Assembly (NCBI GenBank): GCA_040080965.1
Contig: JBEBHH010000001.1
Span: forward strand, 62,001 to 126,000
Source: SHZI01 sp040080965
GTDB lineage: Bacteria; Pseudomonadota; Gammaproteobacteria; Steroidobacterales; GCA-2729495
Direction: 5' to 3'
Length of the DNA stretch: 64,000 nucleotides
The notes under the pieces: model-generated
The model's database searches: none
What the model saw: only the letters and a program-made list of their open reading frames with translations
Told to the model about the DNA's origin: nothing
In this document: positions 38,769 to 48,150 of the stretch, one piece after another
Layout: each line of letters begins with the position of its first letter
How positions within the stretch are numbered: the stretch's first letter is position 1
Position numbers and translations under genes: made by a program

Positions 38769-38794
38769 GATTTCGGGATCGTGGATTTTCGAGT

Positions 38795-38825
38795 GACTGC
38801 GGCGTCCGGACGTCGCGAAGCAGTC
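38795..38825 (+). other. Structured leader before nuoA
   Basis: GACTGC (38795-38800) pairs with GCAGTC (38820-38825), enclosing the palindrome CGTCCGGACG. The hairpin lies 19 bp before the nuoA GTG and just after tRNA-Leu. There is no T tract, so it is not a simple terminator. Confidence 0.4.
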
Positions 38826-38844
38826 CTGGGTTGAAGGAGCACCC

Positions 38845-39201
38845 GTGCTTACCAACTACGTGCCAGTCCTGGTCTATCTGTGCGTAGCCCTGGGCATCGG
38901 CCTCGTTCTGCTGGGCCTCGGGTTCCTGATCGGCCGCGGGCAGAAGTATCCCGAGAAGCTGTCTGCCTACGAGTGCGGCTTCGAGGCCTTCGAGGACAGC
39001 CGGATGAAATTCGATGTTCGCTACTACCTGGTGGCGATCCTCTTCATTGTGTTCGATCTGGAAATTGCATTCCTCTTTCCCTGGGCAGTGACGCTCGACG
39101 AGATCGGCCTCGTAGGCATCCTGGCCATGGGTGTCTTCCTGGCCGTCCTGGTGGTCGGCTTCATGTATGAATGGAAGAAGGGAGCACTGGAATGGGATTA
39201 G
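38845..39201 (+). CDS. nuoA: NADH-quinone oxidoreductase subunit A
   Basis: 118 residues. Membrane subunit of complex I near the quinone chamber, with three helices (about 7-28, 62-82, 88-110). The conserved loop KLSAYECGFEAFEDSRMKFDVRYYLVAILFIVFDLEIAF is present; its Cys is the residue exposed on deactivation in some complexes. It starts at a GTG with GAAGGAG upstream. First of fourteen nuo genes, most of them overlapping. Confidence 0.98.
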   Translation: MLTNYVPVLVYLCVALGIGLVLLGLGFLIGRGQKYPEKLSAYECGFEAFEDSRMKFDVRYYLVAILFIVFDLEIAFLFPWAVTLDEIGLVGILAMGVFLAVLVVGFMYEWKKGALEWD

Positions 39202-39719
39202 CCACGGGACCGGCGCAGGCTCCGGGCGCCACGTTCCCCGAGCCGATGCCGGACATTCTCCAGCAGCGCGGCTTCGTCGTCACGAAGGTCGATAACCTGA
39301 TCAACTGGGCGCGCACCGGCTCGCTCTGGCCGATGACCTTCGGCCTCGCTTGCTGCGCTGTCGAGATGATGCACGCGGGCGCCGCCCGCTATGACCTCGA
39401 CCGCTTCGGCGTGATCTTTCGTCCCAGCCCCCGGCAGTCGGACGTCATGATCGTCGCCGGCACCCTGACCAACAAGATGGCTCCCGCCCTGCGCAAGGTC
39501 TATGACCAGATGGCGGAGCCCCGCTGGGTGATCTCCATGGGGTCCTGCGCGAATGGTGGCGGCTACTACCACTATTCCTACGCGGTCGTTCGGGGCTGTG
39601 ATCGAATCGTTCCCGTCGATGTCTACGTGCCAGGTTGTCCGCCCACGGCGGAGGCGCTCCTCTACGGCATCATGCAGCTGCAGAACAAGATTCGCCGCAC
39701 CAACACGATTGCCCGATGA
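39192..39719 (+). CDS. nuoB: NADH-quinone oxidoreductase subunit B
   Basis: 175 residues. It carries the terminal iron-sulfur cluster N2, which passes electrons to quinone. Ligands are the tandem Cys54-Cys55 in FGLACCAVEMM, Cys119 in SMGSCANGGG and Cys149 in PGCPPTAEAL. The ATG at 39192 has GGGAG upstream and overlaps nuoA by 10 bp. Its stop overlaps the nuoC start (ATGA). Confidence 0.98.
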   Translation: MGLATGPAQAPGATFPEPMPDILQQRGFVVTKVDNLINWARTGSLWPMTFGLACCAVEMMHAGAARYDLDRFGVIFRPSPRQSDVMIVAGTLTNKMAPALRKVYDQMAEPRWVISMGSCANGGGYYHYSYAVVRGCDRIVPVDVYVPGCPPTAEALLYGIMQLQNKIRRTNTIAR

Positions 39720-40423
39720 GCGCCCGCCAGACCAGTCCGCGCCAGGAGGCGCTCGCGACCCGCATTGCGGAGCGGTTCGGGGAGAGCGTCCTGCGCATTG
39801 AGTCGCGCTGTGGCGAGGTCGGCTATGAGACGTCGCCCGGCGCCTTGCTGGCAGTCGCTGCGGCTCTCCGCGATGAATTCGGCTTCGAGATGCTGGTCGA
39901 CCTGTGCGGCGTCGACTATCTCACCTACGGGCGCGATGAATGGGAAACGCAGGACGCCACCAGTGCGGGATTCAGCCGTGCTGCCGAGCAGGGCACCATC
40001 CTCGCGGATCCCGGCCAGCAATTTGACGCCCGGCGCTTTGCCGTCGTCTACCACCTCCTCTCGATCAGTGCCAACGCGCGCTTGCGGCTCACGGTCCGTA
40101 CCGGCGTGGACAATCCACCCGTCGTGCCCTCCGTTATTCCGGTCTGGGCATCTGCCAACTGGTACGAACGCGAAGCCTTCGACCTCTTTGGCATCCTGTT
40201 CGAGGGGCACCCCGACCTTCGGCGCCTGCTGACGGACTACGGCTTCATCGGCCATCCGTTCCGCAAGGATTTCCCGCTGTCGGGCAATCTCGAGGTCCGG
40301 TACGACCCCGAGCAGGGACGGGTGGTCTACCAGCCCGTCACCATCGAGCCGCGCACCCTGGTGCCCCGCGTGATTCGCGACGACAACCGCTACTCGCCGG
40401 ACCTGAAGGACGGGCATGGCTGA
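39716..40423 (+). CDS. nuoC: NADH-quinone oxidoreductase subunit C
   Basis: 235 residues, separate from nuoD (they are fused in E. coli). Hydrophilic subunit of the quinone-reduction module. The conserved block WYEREAFDLFGILFEGHPDLRRLLTDYGFIGHPFRKDFPLSG is present. There is an insertion of about 25 residues (EWETQDATSAGFSRAAEQGTILADPG) compared with short NuoC proteins. It overlaps nuoB by four and nuoD by eight bases. Confidence 0.97.
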   Translation: MSARQTSPRQEALATRIAERFGESVLRIESRCGEVGYETSPGALLAVAAALRDEFGFEMLVDLCGVDYLTYGRDEWETQDATSAGFSRAAEQGTILADPGQQFDARRFAVVYHLLSISANARLRLTVRTGVDNPPVVPSVIPVWASANWYEREAFDLFGILFEGHPDLRRLLTDYGFIGHPFRKDFPLSGNLEVRYDPEQGRVVYQPVTIEPRTLVPRVIRDDNRYSPDLKDGHG

Positions 40424-41669
40424 GTTTCGCAATTTCACGCTGAATTTCGGTCCCCAGCACCCGGCTGCCCACGGCGTGCTCCGCCTGGTGCTGGAGATGG
40501 ACGGCGAGACTGTTCAGAAGGCCGATCCGCACATCGGACTCCTGCACCGGGGCACGGAGAAGCTGGCCGAGAGCAAGCCTTTCAACCAGAGCATCGGTTA
40601 CATGGACCGGCTCGATTACGTGTCCATGATGTGCAACGAGCACGGGTATGTGCTCGCCATCGAAAAGTTGCTGGGTATCGAGGTGCCGAAGCGGGCCCAG
40701 TACATCCGCGTGATGTTCGACGAGGTGACCCGGATCCTGAACCACCTGATGTGGCTCGGCGCCCACGGCCTCGACATCGGTGCGATGACGGTATTCCTGT
40801 ATTGCTTCCGTGAGCGCGAGGACCTGATGGACTGCTACGAGGCGGTGTCAGGCACGCGCATGCACGCCACCTACTACCGGCCGGGCGGTGTCTACCGGGA
40901 TCTGCCTGCCAGGATGCCGAAATTCCAGAACTCGGAATTCAGGTCGGGCAAGGAAGTCGGGCGGCTGAACACGGCCCGCGAGGGCTCGCTCCTCGACTTT
41001 CTCGAGGATTTCACCCGGCGGTTTCCGAAGTGCATCGATGAGTACGAGACGCTGCTTACCGACAACCGCATCTGGAAGCAGCGGACGGTGAACATCGGGG
41101 TCGTCAGCCCGGAGCGGGCCCTGCAGCTGGGCTTCACCGGACCGATGCTCCGGGGGTCCGGCGTGGAATGGGATTTGCGGAAAAAGCAGCCCTATGAGGT
41201 CTACCCGGACCTGGACTTCGACATTCCCGTCGGCGTCAACGGTGACTGCTATGACCGCTACCTGGTGCGTATCGAGGAATTGCGCCAGTCGAACCGTATC
41301 GTCCAGCAGTGCATCGACTGGCTGCGGCGGAATCCCGGTCCCGTGATGGTGGCTGACCGCAAGTTCTCTCCGCCCACCCGCGAGGAGATGAAGGACGACA
41401 TGGAGTCGCTCATTCATCACTTCAAACTGTTCACCGAGGGCTACTCGGTGCCGCCGGGCGAGGCGTACGCCGCCGTGGAACATCCGAAGGGCGAGTTTGG
41501 CGTCTACCTGGTGTCCGATGGCGCCAACAAGCCCTACCGCCTCAAGGTGCGCGCGCCCGGATTCGCCCACCTTTCGGCCATGGCGGAAATGGTCGAAGGC
41601 CACATGCTGGCGGACGTGGTCGCGGTCATTGGAACCCAGGACATCGTGTTTGGCGAGATTGATCGCTGA
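40416..41669 (+). CDS. nuoD: NADH-quinone oxidoreductase subunit D
   Basis: 417 residues, the 49-kDa-type subunit that forms the quinone site with NuoB. NFGPQHPAAHGVLRLVLEMDGE with its quinone-site His, and PHIGLLHRGTEKLAE are clear family marks. The C-terminus ends VIGTQDIVFGEIDR as in most NuoD proteins. Its stop is shared with the nuoE ATG (TGATG). Confidence 0.98.
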   Translation: MAEFRNFTLNFGPQHPAAHGVLRLVLEMDGETVQKADPHIGLLHRGTEKLAESKPFNQSIGYMDRLDYVSMMCNEHGYVLAIEKLLGIEVPKRAQYIRVMFDEVTRILNHLMWLGAHGLDIGAMTVFLYCFREREDLMDCYEAVSGTRMHATYYRPGGVYRDLPARMPKFQNSEFRSGKEVGRLNTAREGSLLDFLEDFTRRFPKCIDEYETLLTDNRIWKQRTVNIGVVSPERALQLGFTGPMLRGSGVEWDLRKKQPYEVYPDLDFDIPVGVNGDCYDRYLVRIEELRQSNRIVQQCIDWLRRNPGPVMVADRKFSPPTREEMKDDMESLIHHFKLFTEGYSVPPGEAYAAVEHPKGEFGVYLVSDGANKPYRLKVRAPGFAHLSAMAEMVEGHMLADVVAVIGTQDIVFGEIDR

Positions 41670-42193
41670 TGGAAACACCAACCGCCCCGACGCTATCCCC
41701 GCACCTCCGGTCCGAGATCGACCGGTGGGTGGCACGCTTTCCGGCCGGCCGCCAGCGGTCCGCTGTCATCGCGGCGCTTCACGCGGCACAGCACGAGAAC
41801 CACGGATTCCTGACCCGCGAGCTCATGGAAGGTGTGGCCAGCTACCTCGGCCTGCCGGCCATCCAGGTCTTCGAAGTGGCGTCTTTCTATTCGATGTTCG
41901 AGACGAAGGCCGTTGGCCGCCACAGTATTTCCGTCTGCACCAATATCTCCTGCATGCTGTGCGGTGGCGAGAAGATACTTGCGCACGTCGAAAAGCGCCT
42001 TGGGATCAAGGTGGGTGAGAGCACTGAAGACGGGCGTTTCTACCTGAAGAAGGAAGAAGAGTGCCTGGCCGCCTGCTGCGGGGCGCCCATGATGATGGTG
42101 GACCACAAGTACTACGAAAACCTGACGCCTGCGCGCGTGGACGAGATCCTCGACGGCATCGCGGCTGATGCGGGAGAGCACCCCCATGACTGA
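41669..42193 (+). CDS. nuoE: NADH-quinone oxidoreductase subunit E
   Basis: 174 residues. It holds the 2Fe-2S cluster N1a in the NADH-oxidising module. Thioredoxin-like fold with ligands Cys90 and Cys95 (SVCTNISCMLCGG) and Cys132 and Cys136 (ECLAACCGAP). It overlaps nuoD by one base and nuoF by eight. Confidence 0.97.
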   Translation: METPTAPTLSPHLRSEIDRWVARFPAGRQRSAVIAALHAAQHENHGFLTRELMEGVASYLGLPAIQVFEVASFYSMFETKAVGRHSISVCTNISCMLCGGEKILAHVEKRLGIKVGESTEDGRFYLKKEEECLAACCGAPMMMVDHKYYENLTPARVDEILDGIAADAGEHPHD

Positions 42194-43499
42194 AGCCCGG
42201 CAGTACGAGCAGAACCTGGTGTGCTTCCAGACGCTGGGCAAGGCCCAGACAGCCAGCCTGAAGACCTACCGGGAGACTGGCGGGTACGAGATCTGGGAGA
42301 AGATCCTGTCCGGCGGGATGACCCGCGAGCAGGTCATCGACGGCGTCAAGGCCTCGGGCCTGCGGGGAAGGGGCGGCGCCGGATTTCCCACCGGCGTGAA
42401 GTGGACCTTCATGCCCAAGGACGCGCCTGGCCAGAAGTACGTCGTGTGCAACTCGGACGAGAGCGAGCCCGGGACCTGCCACGACCGGGAGATTCTGCGC
42501 TACAACCCGCATGCGGTCATCGAGGGCATGGCCATCGGCGGCTTTGCGATGGGCGCGACCGTCGGCTACAACTATATCCGCGGCGAGTTCCTCGACGAGC
42601 CTGTGCCGGTCTTCGAGGCCGCCTTGCGGGAGGCCTATGCGGCCGGGTTGCTGGGCAAGAACATCCGCGGGTCCGGTATCGACTTCGAACTGCATGCCTT
42701 CATCGGCGCCGGCGCCTACATCTGCGGGGAAGAGACCGCACTTCTGGAGTCCCTCGAGGGCAAGCCAGGCAAGCCCCGCTTCAAGCCCCCGTTTCCCGCC
42801 GGCTTCGGCCTCTACGGCCGTCCCACGACGATCAACAATACCCAGTCCTTTGCCTCCGTCCCGACGATCCTTCGCCGGGGGCCCAAGTGGTTCGCCGACC
42901 TGGGTCCCGAGGGGTCCGGTGGCACGGCGCTGTTCTCGGTGTCCGGGCACGTGGAGCGGCCGGGAAACTTTGAGTTGCCGCTGGGCATCCCCTTCCGGGA
43001 TCTCCTCGAGATCGCTGGCGGCGTTCGTGAGGGGCGTGGCCTCAAGGCCGTAATTCCCGGCGGTTCTTCGGTTCCGGTCGTGCCTGGGGCACTGATCATG
43101 GACGCCACCATGGACTACAACGGCCTCAAGAAGATCGGCACGTCACTGGGCACCGGTGCAGTCGTCGTCATGGACGACACCACCTGCATGGTGAGCCTGC
43201 TCCGCCGGATCTCCCGCTTCTACTACGCGGAGTCCTGTGGCCAGTGCACGCCCTGTCGCGAGGGCACCGGCTGGCTCTACCGGATGCTCAGCCGGATCCT
43301 AGAGGGCAAGGGCAGGCATGAGGACCTCAAGCTGCTGCTGGATGTGGCCAACCGCATCGAGGGCCATACGATCTGCGCACTGGGCGATGCCGCGGCCTGG
43401 CCGGTACAGAGTTTCCTGCGGCACTTCATGCCCGAGTTCGAGTACATGATCGAGCACGGTGGCCGCTCGATCGTCGATTCCCGCCCCGAGGCGGCCTGA
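42186..43499 (+). CDS. nuoF: NADH-quinone oxidoreductase subunit F
   Basis: 437 residues. It binds NADH and FMN and carries cluster N3. FMN/NADH sites: GLRGRGGAGFPTGVKW (about 58-73) and AGAYICGEETALLESLEG. Cluster ligands: Cys351, Cys354 and Cys357 in ESCGQCTPCREGTGW, and Cys397 in HTICALGD. The ATG at 42186 lies inside the nuoE end, with GGGAG upstream. Confidence 0.98.
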   Translation: MTEARQYEQNLVCFQTLGKAQTASLKTYRETGGYEIWEKILSGGMTREQVIDGVKASGLRGRGGAGFPTGVKWTFMPKDAPGQKYVVCNSDESEPGTCHDREILRYNPHAVIEGMAIGGFAMGATVGYNYIRGEFLDEPVPVFEAALREAYAAGLLGKNIRGSGIDFELHAFIGAGAYICGEETALLESLEGKPGKPRFKPPFPAGFGLYGRPTTINNTQSFASVPTILRRGPKWFADLGPEGSGGTALFSVSGHVERPGNFELPLGIPFRDLLEIAGGVREGRGLKAVIPGGSSVPVVPGALIMDATMDYNGLKKIGTSLGTGAVVVMDDTTCMVSLLRRISRFYYAESCGQCTPCREGTGWLYRMLSRILEGKGRHEDLKLLLDVANRIEGHTICALGDAAAWPVQSFLRHFMPEFEYMIEHGGRSIVDSRPEAA

Positions 43500-43536
43500 C
43501 CGCAGCCCACGGGGACTGCGAGGAACGCGAGTTTCA

Positions 43537-45642
43537 ATGAGCGATAACACGATCAAGGTCGAGGTAAACGGCATCGAGCTCGACGCGCGCCCGGGAGAGA
43601 TGCTTATTGCGGTCACCGACCGGGCAGGCATCTACGTGCCGCGCTTCTGTTACCACGAGAAGCTCTCCGTGGCCGCAAATTGCCGCATGTGTCTTGTCGA
43701 GGTCACCAACGCGCCGAAGCCACTGCCGGCCTGTGCCACCCCCGTCACCAACGGCATGAAGGTTTCCACCAAATCTCCCAAAGCCATCGGTGCCCAGAAG
43801 GCCACCATGGAATTTCTGCTCATCAACCACCCACTCGATTGCCCGATTTGTGACCAGGGCGGGGAGTGCGAGCTGCAGGACCTGGCTATGGGCTTTGGCC
43901 GCGACGTGTCCCGCTTCAATGAGCGCAAGCGCGTCGTCAAGGACAAGAACATCGGGCCGCTGGTCTCGACGGATATGACCCGATGCATTCATTGCACCCG
44001 CTGCGTGCGGTTCGGGCAGGAGATCGCCGGCATCCAGGAACTTGGCACCATCGGCCGGGGTGAGCGGATGCAGATCAGCACCTTCGTCGAGCGCAGTGTC
44101 GACCACGAGCTGTCGGGCAACATCATCGATCTTTGCCCCGTTGGTGCACTGAACAGCAAGCCTTACCGGTTCAGTGCCCGGGCGTGGGAGATGCAGGCCC
44201 TGCCGACCGTGGCGCCCCACGACTGCGTCGGGTCGAATCTCTCGGCCCACGTGCTCCTGGGCAAGGTCAAGCGGGTCGTGCCGCGCGCCAACGAGGCCGT
44301 CAACGAGACGTGGCTGGCCGACCGTGACCGGTTCAGCTACGAGGGCATCTACGCCGACCGGCTGGAGCAGCCCATGATCCGCGAAGGCGGTGTCTTGCGG
44401 CCCGCGACCTGGGAGCAGGCCCTGGAAGCCGCGGCGGCTGGCATAGCCGGGGCCGCAGCGAAGGGCGGCAGCGGGCTGGGTGCCTGGGCTGCCCCGACAT
44501 CGACGGTCGAGGAGGGGTTCCTGCTGCAGGGCCTGCTCCGGCACCTGGGATCCGACAATCTCGACCATCGGCTGCGGCGCCGCGATTTCCGGCTGCAGGA
44601 ACGGGATCCCGTGTTCCCGTGGCTGGGATTGCCCCTCGCCGAACTCGAGCAGGCCGACGCCATCATTGTGGTCGGCTCGAACCTGCGGCGAGAAGCCCCG
44701 TTGATCGCGCACCGCGTGCGCAAGGCTGCCCTGCGCGGCGCAGCCGTGGTGTACGTCAATCCCGGGCGCTATGAGTACCTCCATTCCCTTGCCGGCTACC
44801 TCGAGACCGGTCTGGATCTCGTGGGTGGAATGCGCAGGCTGCTTGCGGACAGTCCCGATGCCGAAGCATCTGCCATCGTCGGCCGGCTTCGCGGCGCCGT
44901 GCGCCCGGTCATCCTGCTGGGCCAGATCGCGGGTCGCCACCCCCGGCTCGCGGACCTGCGCCAGGCGGCGGGCGAACTCGCCCGTCAGTACGGCGCCCGT
45001 ATCGGCTACCTGTCCGAGGGTGCGAACTCGGCGGGACTGTCCCTTGCCGGGGTTCTTCCGCACCGGGGGGCCGGTGGCTCACCGGTTGCGCGGGCGGGAC
45101 GCAACCTTGCGGAGATGCAGGCCCAGCCAATGTCTGCACTGGTACTGCTCAACGTCGAACCGGAACACGACTGCGGGGACGGCCAGCGGGCCGTGGCGGC
45201 CCTGGAAGCGGCTGGCTTCGTGCTTGCGCTGTCTCCCTATCTTGGTCCGGCCCTGGCGGCCCACGCCGATGTGGTACTCCCGGTGGGCACTTTCGCGGAA
45301 ACGGCAGGAACCTTCGTGAACTGCGAGGGCCGCTGGCAAAGCTTCAACGGTGTGGCGACTCCCGTCGGGAGCAGCCGGCCAGCCTGGAAGGTGCTCCGCG
45401 TCCTGGGCAATCTGCTCACTGTTCCCGGTTTCGACTACGCGAGCGCCGACGAAGTCCGCGCAGTCGTGCACGGCCTGGCGGCGGCCGTCCAACCGGACAA
45501 TACGGTGGCCGTCACCGCCATTCCCCCGGCTTCGACGGCGGTGGCCGTCGCCACAGCCGACCTGGACGTTCCCATGTACCAGACCGACGGCATCCTGCGC
45601 CGTGCCGCTGCCCTCCAGCAGACGCGTGAAGCCCGTGGCTAG
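43537..45642 (+). CDS. nuoG: NADH-quinone oxidoreductase subunit G
   Basis: 701 residues. Large iron-sulfur subunit with a degenerate molybdopterin-type domain. The N-terminal 2Fe-2S domain (CYHEKLSVAANCRMCLVEV), the His/Cys cluster (HPLDCPICDQGGECELQD) and the 4Fe-4S motif (RCIHCTRCVRF) are complete. The rest is the molybdopterin-like fold without cofactor function. Shorter than E. coli NuoG (908), like the alphaproteobacterial and mitochondrial form. The ATG at 43537 follows nuoF by 37 bp, the largest gap in the operon's first half. Confidence 0.97.
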   Translation: MSDNTIKVEVNGIELDARPGEMLIAVTDRAGIYVPRFCYHEKLSVAANCRMCLVEVTNAPKPLPACATPVTNGMKVSTKSPKAIGAQKATMEFLLINHPLDCPICDQGGECELQDLAMGFGRDVSRFNERKRVVKDKNIGPLVSTDMTRCIHCTRCVRFGQEIAGIQELGTIGRGERMQISTFVERSVDHELSGNIIDLCPVGALNSKPYRFSARAWEMQALPTVAPHDCVGSNLSAHVLLGKVKRVVPRANEAVNETWLADRDRFSYEGIYADRLEQPMIREGGVLRPATWEQALEAAAAGIAGAAAKGGSGLGAWAAPTSTVEEGFLLQGLLRHLGSDNLDHRLRRRDFRLQERDPVFPWLGLPLAELEQADAIIVVGSNLRREAPLIAHRVRKAALRGAAVVYVNPGRYEYLHSLAGYLETGLDLVGGMRRLLADSPDAEASAIVGRLRGAVRPVILLGQIAGRHPRLADLRQAAGELARQYGARIGYLSEGANSAGLSLAGVLPHRGAGGSPVARAGRNLAEMQAQPMSALVLLNVEPEHDCGDGQRAVAALEAAGFVLALSPYLGPALAAHADVVLPVGTFAETAGTFVNCEGRWQSFNGVATPVGSSRPAWKVLRVLGNLLTVPGFDYASADEVRAVVHGLAAAVQPDNTVAVTAIPPASTAVAVATADLDVPMYQTDGILRRAAALQQTREARG

Positions 45643-46714
45643 CCTGCTCTTCGTCCAGAGCTTCTGGCTGTCGCTGCCCGAACTGGCGCGCACGCTGCTC
45701 GTCATGCTTGGCCAGATCCTGGCCCTGACCGTGGTGGTCATCCTCTGCGTCGCCTTCCTCACGTACATCGAGCGCAAAGTGATCGGTTACATGCAGAACC
45801 GGATCGGCCCGAACCGGGTTGGTCCATGGGGCTGGTTCCAGCCGTTTGCGGACGTGATCAAGCTGCTGCTCAAGGAAGTCGTCGTCCCGTCCAGCGCCAA
45901 CCGGTTCCTGTTCATCATCGCTCCGCTGCTCTCGATCGTGCCTGCCCTGGCGACCTGGGCCGTGATTCCGCTGTTTCCTGGCTTCGCCATCGCCGAGATC
46001 GACGCCGGCCTGCTCTACGTCCTGGCACTGACCTCGCTCGGCGTCTACGGGGTCATCCTGGCGGGATGGGCCTCCAATTCGAAGTACGCGCTGCTCGGTG
46101 CCATGCGCTCGGCAGCGCAGATCGTGGCCTACGAGATTGCCATGGGATTCGCGCTGGTCGGGGTCCTGATGGCCGGTGGCAGCCTCAATCTCGGCAAGCT
46201 TGTCGAGGCACAGTCGGGCGGGCTCTTCAGCTGGTTCTGGCTGCCGCTCTTCCCGTTGTTCATCATCTACTTTGTCTCGGGCGTGGCAGAGACCAACCGC
46301 GCGCCCTTTGACGTGGCGGAAGGCGAGTCCGAAATCGTCGCGGGATTTCACGTCGAGTACTCGGGCGTGGCCTTTGCCGTGTTCTTCCTTGCCGAGTACG
46401 CCAACATGATCCTGATCGCCGCCCTCACAGCGGTGATGTTCTGGGGGGGCTGGGAGTCGGTGTTTGCCGGGTGGCTGTTCAGCGGGCTCGACGGCACGCC
46501 GCTGGAAGTGATCCGCGCAGCTGGTATCCACTGGCTGGCATTCAAGATTGCTTTCTTCCTGTTCTGCTTCCTGTGGTTCCGCGCCACCTTTCCCCGCTAT
46601 CGGTACGACCAGATCATGCGCCTTGGCTGGAAAGTGTTCATCCCGGTGACCATCGTCTGGATCGTCGTCGAGGGCGCCCTGGCAGCCCTGCATATCGGCC
46701 CCTGGAACACCTGA
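45626..46714 (+). CDS. nuoH: NADH-quinone oxidoreductase subunit H
   Basis: About 362 residues. Membrane subunit that links the quinone site to the proton channels. The conserved loop YIERKVIGYMQNRIGPNRVGPWGWFQPFADVIKL and the acidic loop VAETNRAPFDVAEGESEIVAGFHVEYSG are present. No ATG exists near the start; GTG codons at 45626 and 45635 are both possible and both overlap the nuoG end. About eight helices. Confidence 0.96.
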   Translation: MKPVASLLFVQSFWLSLPELARTLLVMLGQILALTVVVILCVAFLTYIERKVIGYMQNRIGPNRVGPWGWFQPFADVIKLLLKEVVVPSSANRFLFIIAPLLSIVPALATWAVIPLFPGFAIAEIDAGLLYVLALTSLGVYGVILAGWASNSKYALLGAMRSAAQIVAYEIAMGFALVGVLMAGGSLNLGKLVEAQSGGLFSWFWLPLFPLFIIYFVSGVAETNRAPFDVAEGESEIVAGFHVEYSGVAFAVFFLAEYANMILIAALTAVMFWGGWESVFAGWLFSGLDGTPLEVIRAAGIHWLAFKIAFFLFCFLWFRATFPRYRYDQIMRLGWKVFIPVTIVWIVVEGALAALHIGPWNT

Positions 46715-46732
46715 GGGGGGAGACCTGACCGC

Positions 46733-47221
46733 ATGAACGCCATAGCCAACGTGCTGAAGACCTTCTCCCTCTGGGAACTGCTGAAGGGGCTGCGCCTGAC
46801 GCTGGTCAACCTCTTCGTCAAGAAGGTGACCATCCAGTACCCGGAGGAAAAGACGCCACAGTCGCCGCGCTTCCGGGGCCTGCATGCCCTCCGTCGCTAC
46901 CCGAACGGGGAGGAGCGGTGCATTGCCTGCAAGCTTTGCCAGGCGGTGTGCCCCGCGGCTGCAATAACCATCGAGTCGGACGTGGGTCCCGACGGGACGC
47001 GCCGCACCACCCGTTACGACATCGACCTCTTCAAGTGCATCTACTGCGGCTTTTGCGAGGAGGCCTGTCCGGTGGATGCGATCGTCGAAACCCGGATCTT
47101 CGAGTACCACATGGAGAACCGGGGCGAGAACATCATGACCAAGGACAAGCTGCTCGCCGTCGGGGAGAAGTTTGAGGCCAGCATCGCGGCTGACAGGGCG
47201 TCGGACGCTCCCTATCGCTGA
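46733..47221 (+). CDS. nuoI: NADH-quinone oxidoreductase subunit I
   Basis: 162 residues. Two 4Fe-4S ferredoxin motifs carry clusters N6a and N6b: CIACKLCQAVCPAAA and CIYCGFCEEACPVDA. The N-terminal amphipathic helix (LKTFSLWELLKGLRLTLVNLF) anchors it to the membrane arm. The ATG has GGGGGGAG ten bases upstream. Confidence 0.98.
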   Translation: MNAIANVLKTFSLWELLKGLRLTLVNLFVKKVTIQYPEEKTPQSPRFRGLHALRRYPNGEERCIACKLCQAVCPAAAITIESDVGPDGTRRTTRYDIDLFKCIYCGFCEEACPVDAIVETRIFEYHMENRGENIMTKDKLLAVGEKFEASIAADRASDAPYR

Positions 47222-47241
47222 TCGCGGACAGCACCAACCAT

Positions 47242-47841
47242 ATGTTCACCACATTTCTCTTCTATGCGCTGTCTACGGTTCTGCTCGCCTCCGCGGTGGG
47301 GGTGATCACGGTCCGAAACCCGGTCTATGCCGCCCTGTGCCTGATCCTGGCGTTCGTCACGAGCGCGGTGCTCTGGTTGCTTCTCGAGGCCGAGTTCCTC
47401 GCGGTGGTGCTGGTGCTGGTCTATGTGGGCGCCGTGATGGTGCTGTTCCTGTTCGTGGTCATGATGCTCGACATCAACACGGCCACGCTCCGGGAGGGCT
47501 TTCTCCGGTACGCGCCGATCGGCGCCATCGTAGCCGGGCTCATCGTGCTCGAGCTGGCCTACGTGATCTGGTTCCGCAGCGAGGGCCTGCCGGGCGGCAC
47601 CGCGCTGGTGCCCCGCGACGCCGCGTACTCCAGCACGGAGGAGCTGGGCCGGGTTCTCTATACCCAGTATCTCTATCCATTCGAGCTGGCGGCGATGCTG
47701 CTTCTTCTGGCCATAGTGGCGGCCATCCTGCTGACCATGCGAAGCAGGCCGGGGCTCAAGGTGCAGGACGTGTCAGAGCAGGTGAAGGTGAGGCGCCAGG
47801 ATCGCGTGCGCATCGTCACCATGACGTCGGAGTCCGAATGA
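47242..47841 (+). CDS. nuoJ: NADH-quinone oxidoreductase subunit J
   Basis: 199 residues, five helices. The conserved helix-3 block EFLAVVLVLVYVGAVMVLFLFVVMMLDI contains the pi-bulge region important for coupling. The C-terminal polar tail (QVKVRRQDRVRIVTMTSESE) is cytoplasmic. Its stop overlaps the nuoK start (ATGATG). Confidence 0.97.
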   Translation: MFTTFLFYALSTVLLASAVGVITVRNPVYAALCLILAFVTSAVLWLLLEAEFLAVVLVLVYVGAVMVLFLFVVMMLDINTATLREGFLRYAPIGAIVAGLIVLELAYVIWFRSEGLPGGTALVPRDAAYSSTEELGRVLYTQYLYPFELAAMLLLLAIVAAILLTMRSRPGLKVQDVSEQVKVRRQDRVRIVTMTSESE

Positions 47842-48146
47842 TGGTGACCCTTTCGCATTACCTGACGCTGTCGGCGTTGCTCTTCACGATCAGCGTCGCC
47901 GGCATCTTCCTCAACCGGAAGAATGTGATCGTGCTGTTGATGTGCGTGGAGCTGCTGCTTCTCGCCGTCAATTTCAACTTCATCGCCTTTTCGCGCTACC
48001 TGGACGATCCTGCAGGCCAGGTGTTCGTGTTCTTCATCCTCACCGTCGCGGCAGCCGAGTCCGCCATCGGCCTGGCCATCCTGGTGGTGCTGTTCCGGAG
48101 CCGGCGCAGCATCAACGTCCAGGAACTCGACGTCCTGAAGGGTTGA
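47838..48146 (+). CDS. nuoK: NADH-quinone oxidoreductase subunit K
   Basis: 102 residues, three helices, with the two buried Glu residues of the proton path visible in CVELLLLAVNFNF and AAESAIGLAILV. The start could be either of two adjacent ATGs (47838 or 47841); GGAG lies five to eight bases upstream. It overlaps nuoJ by four bases. Confidence 0.97.
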   Translation: MMVTLSHYLTLSALLFTISVAGIFLNRKNVIVLLMCVELLLLAVNFNFIAFSRYLDDPAGQVFVFFILTVAAAESAIGLAILVVLFRSRRSINVQELDVLKG

Positions 48147-48150
48147 CGCC

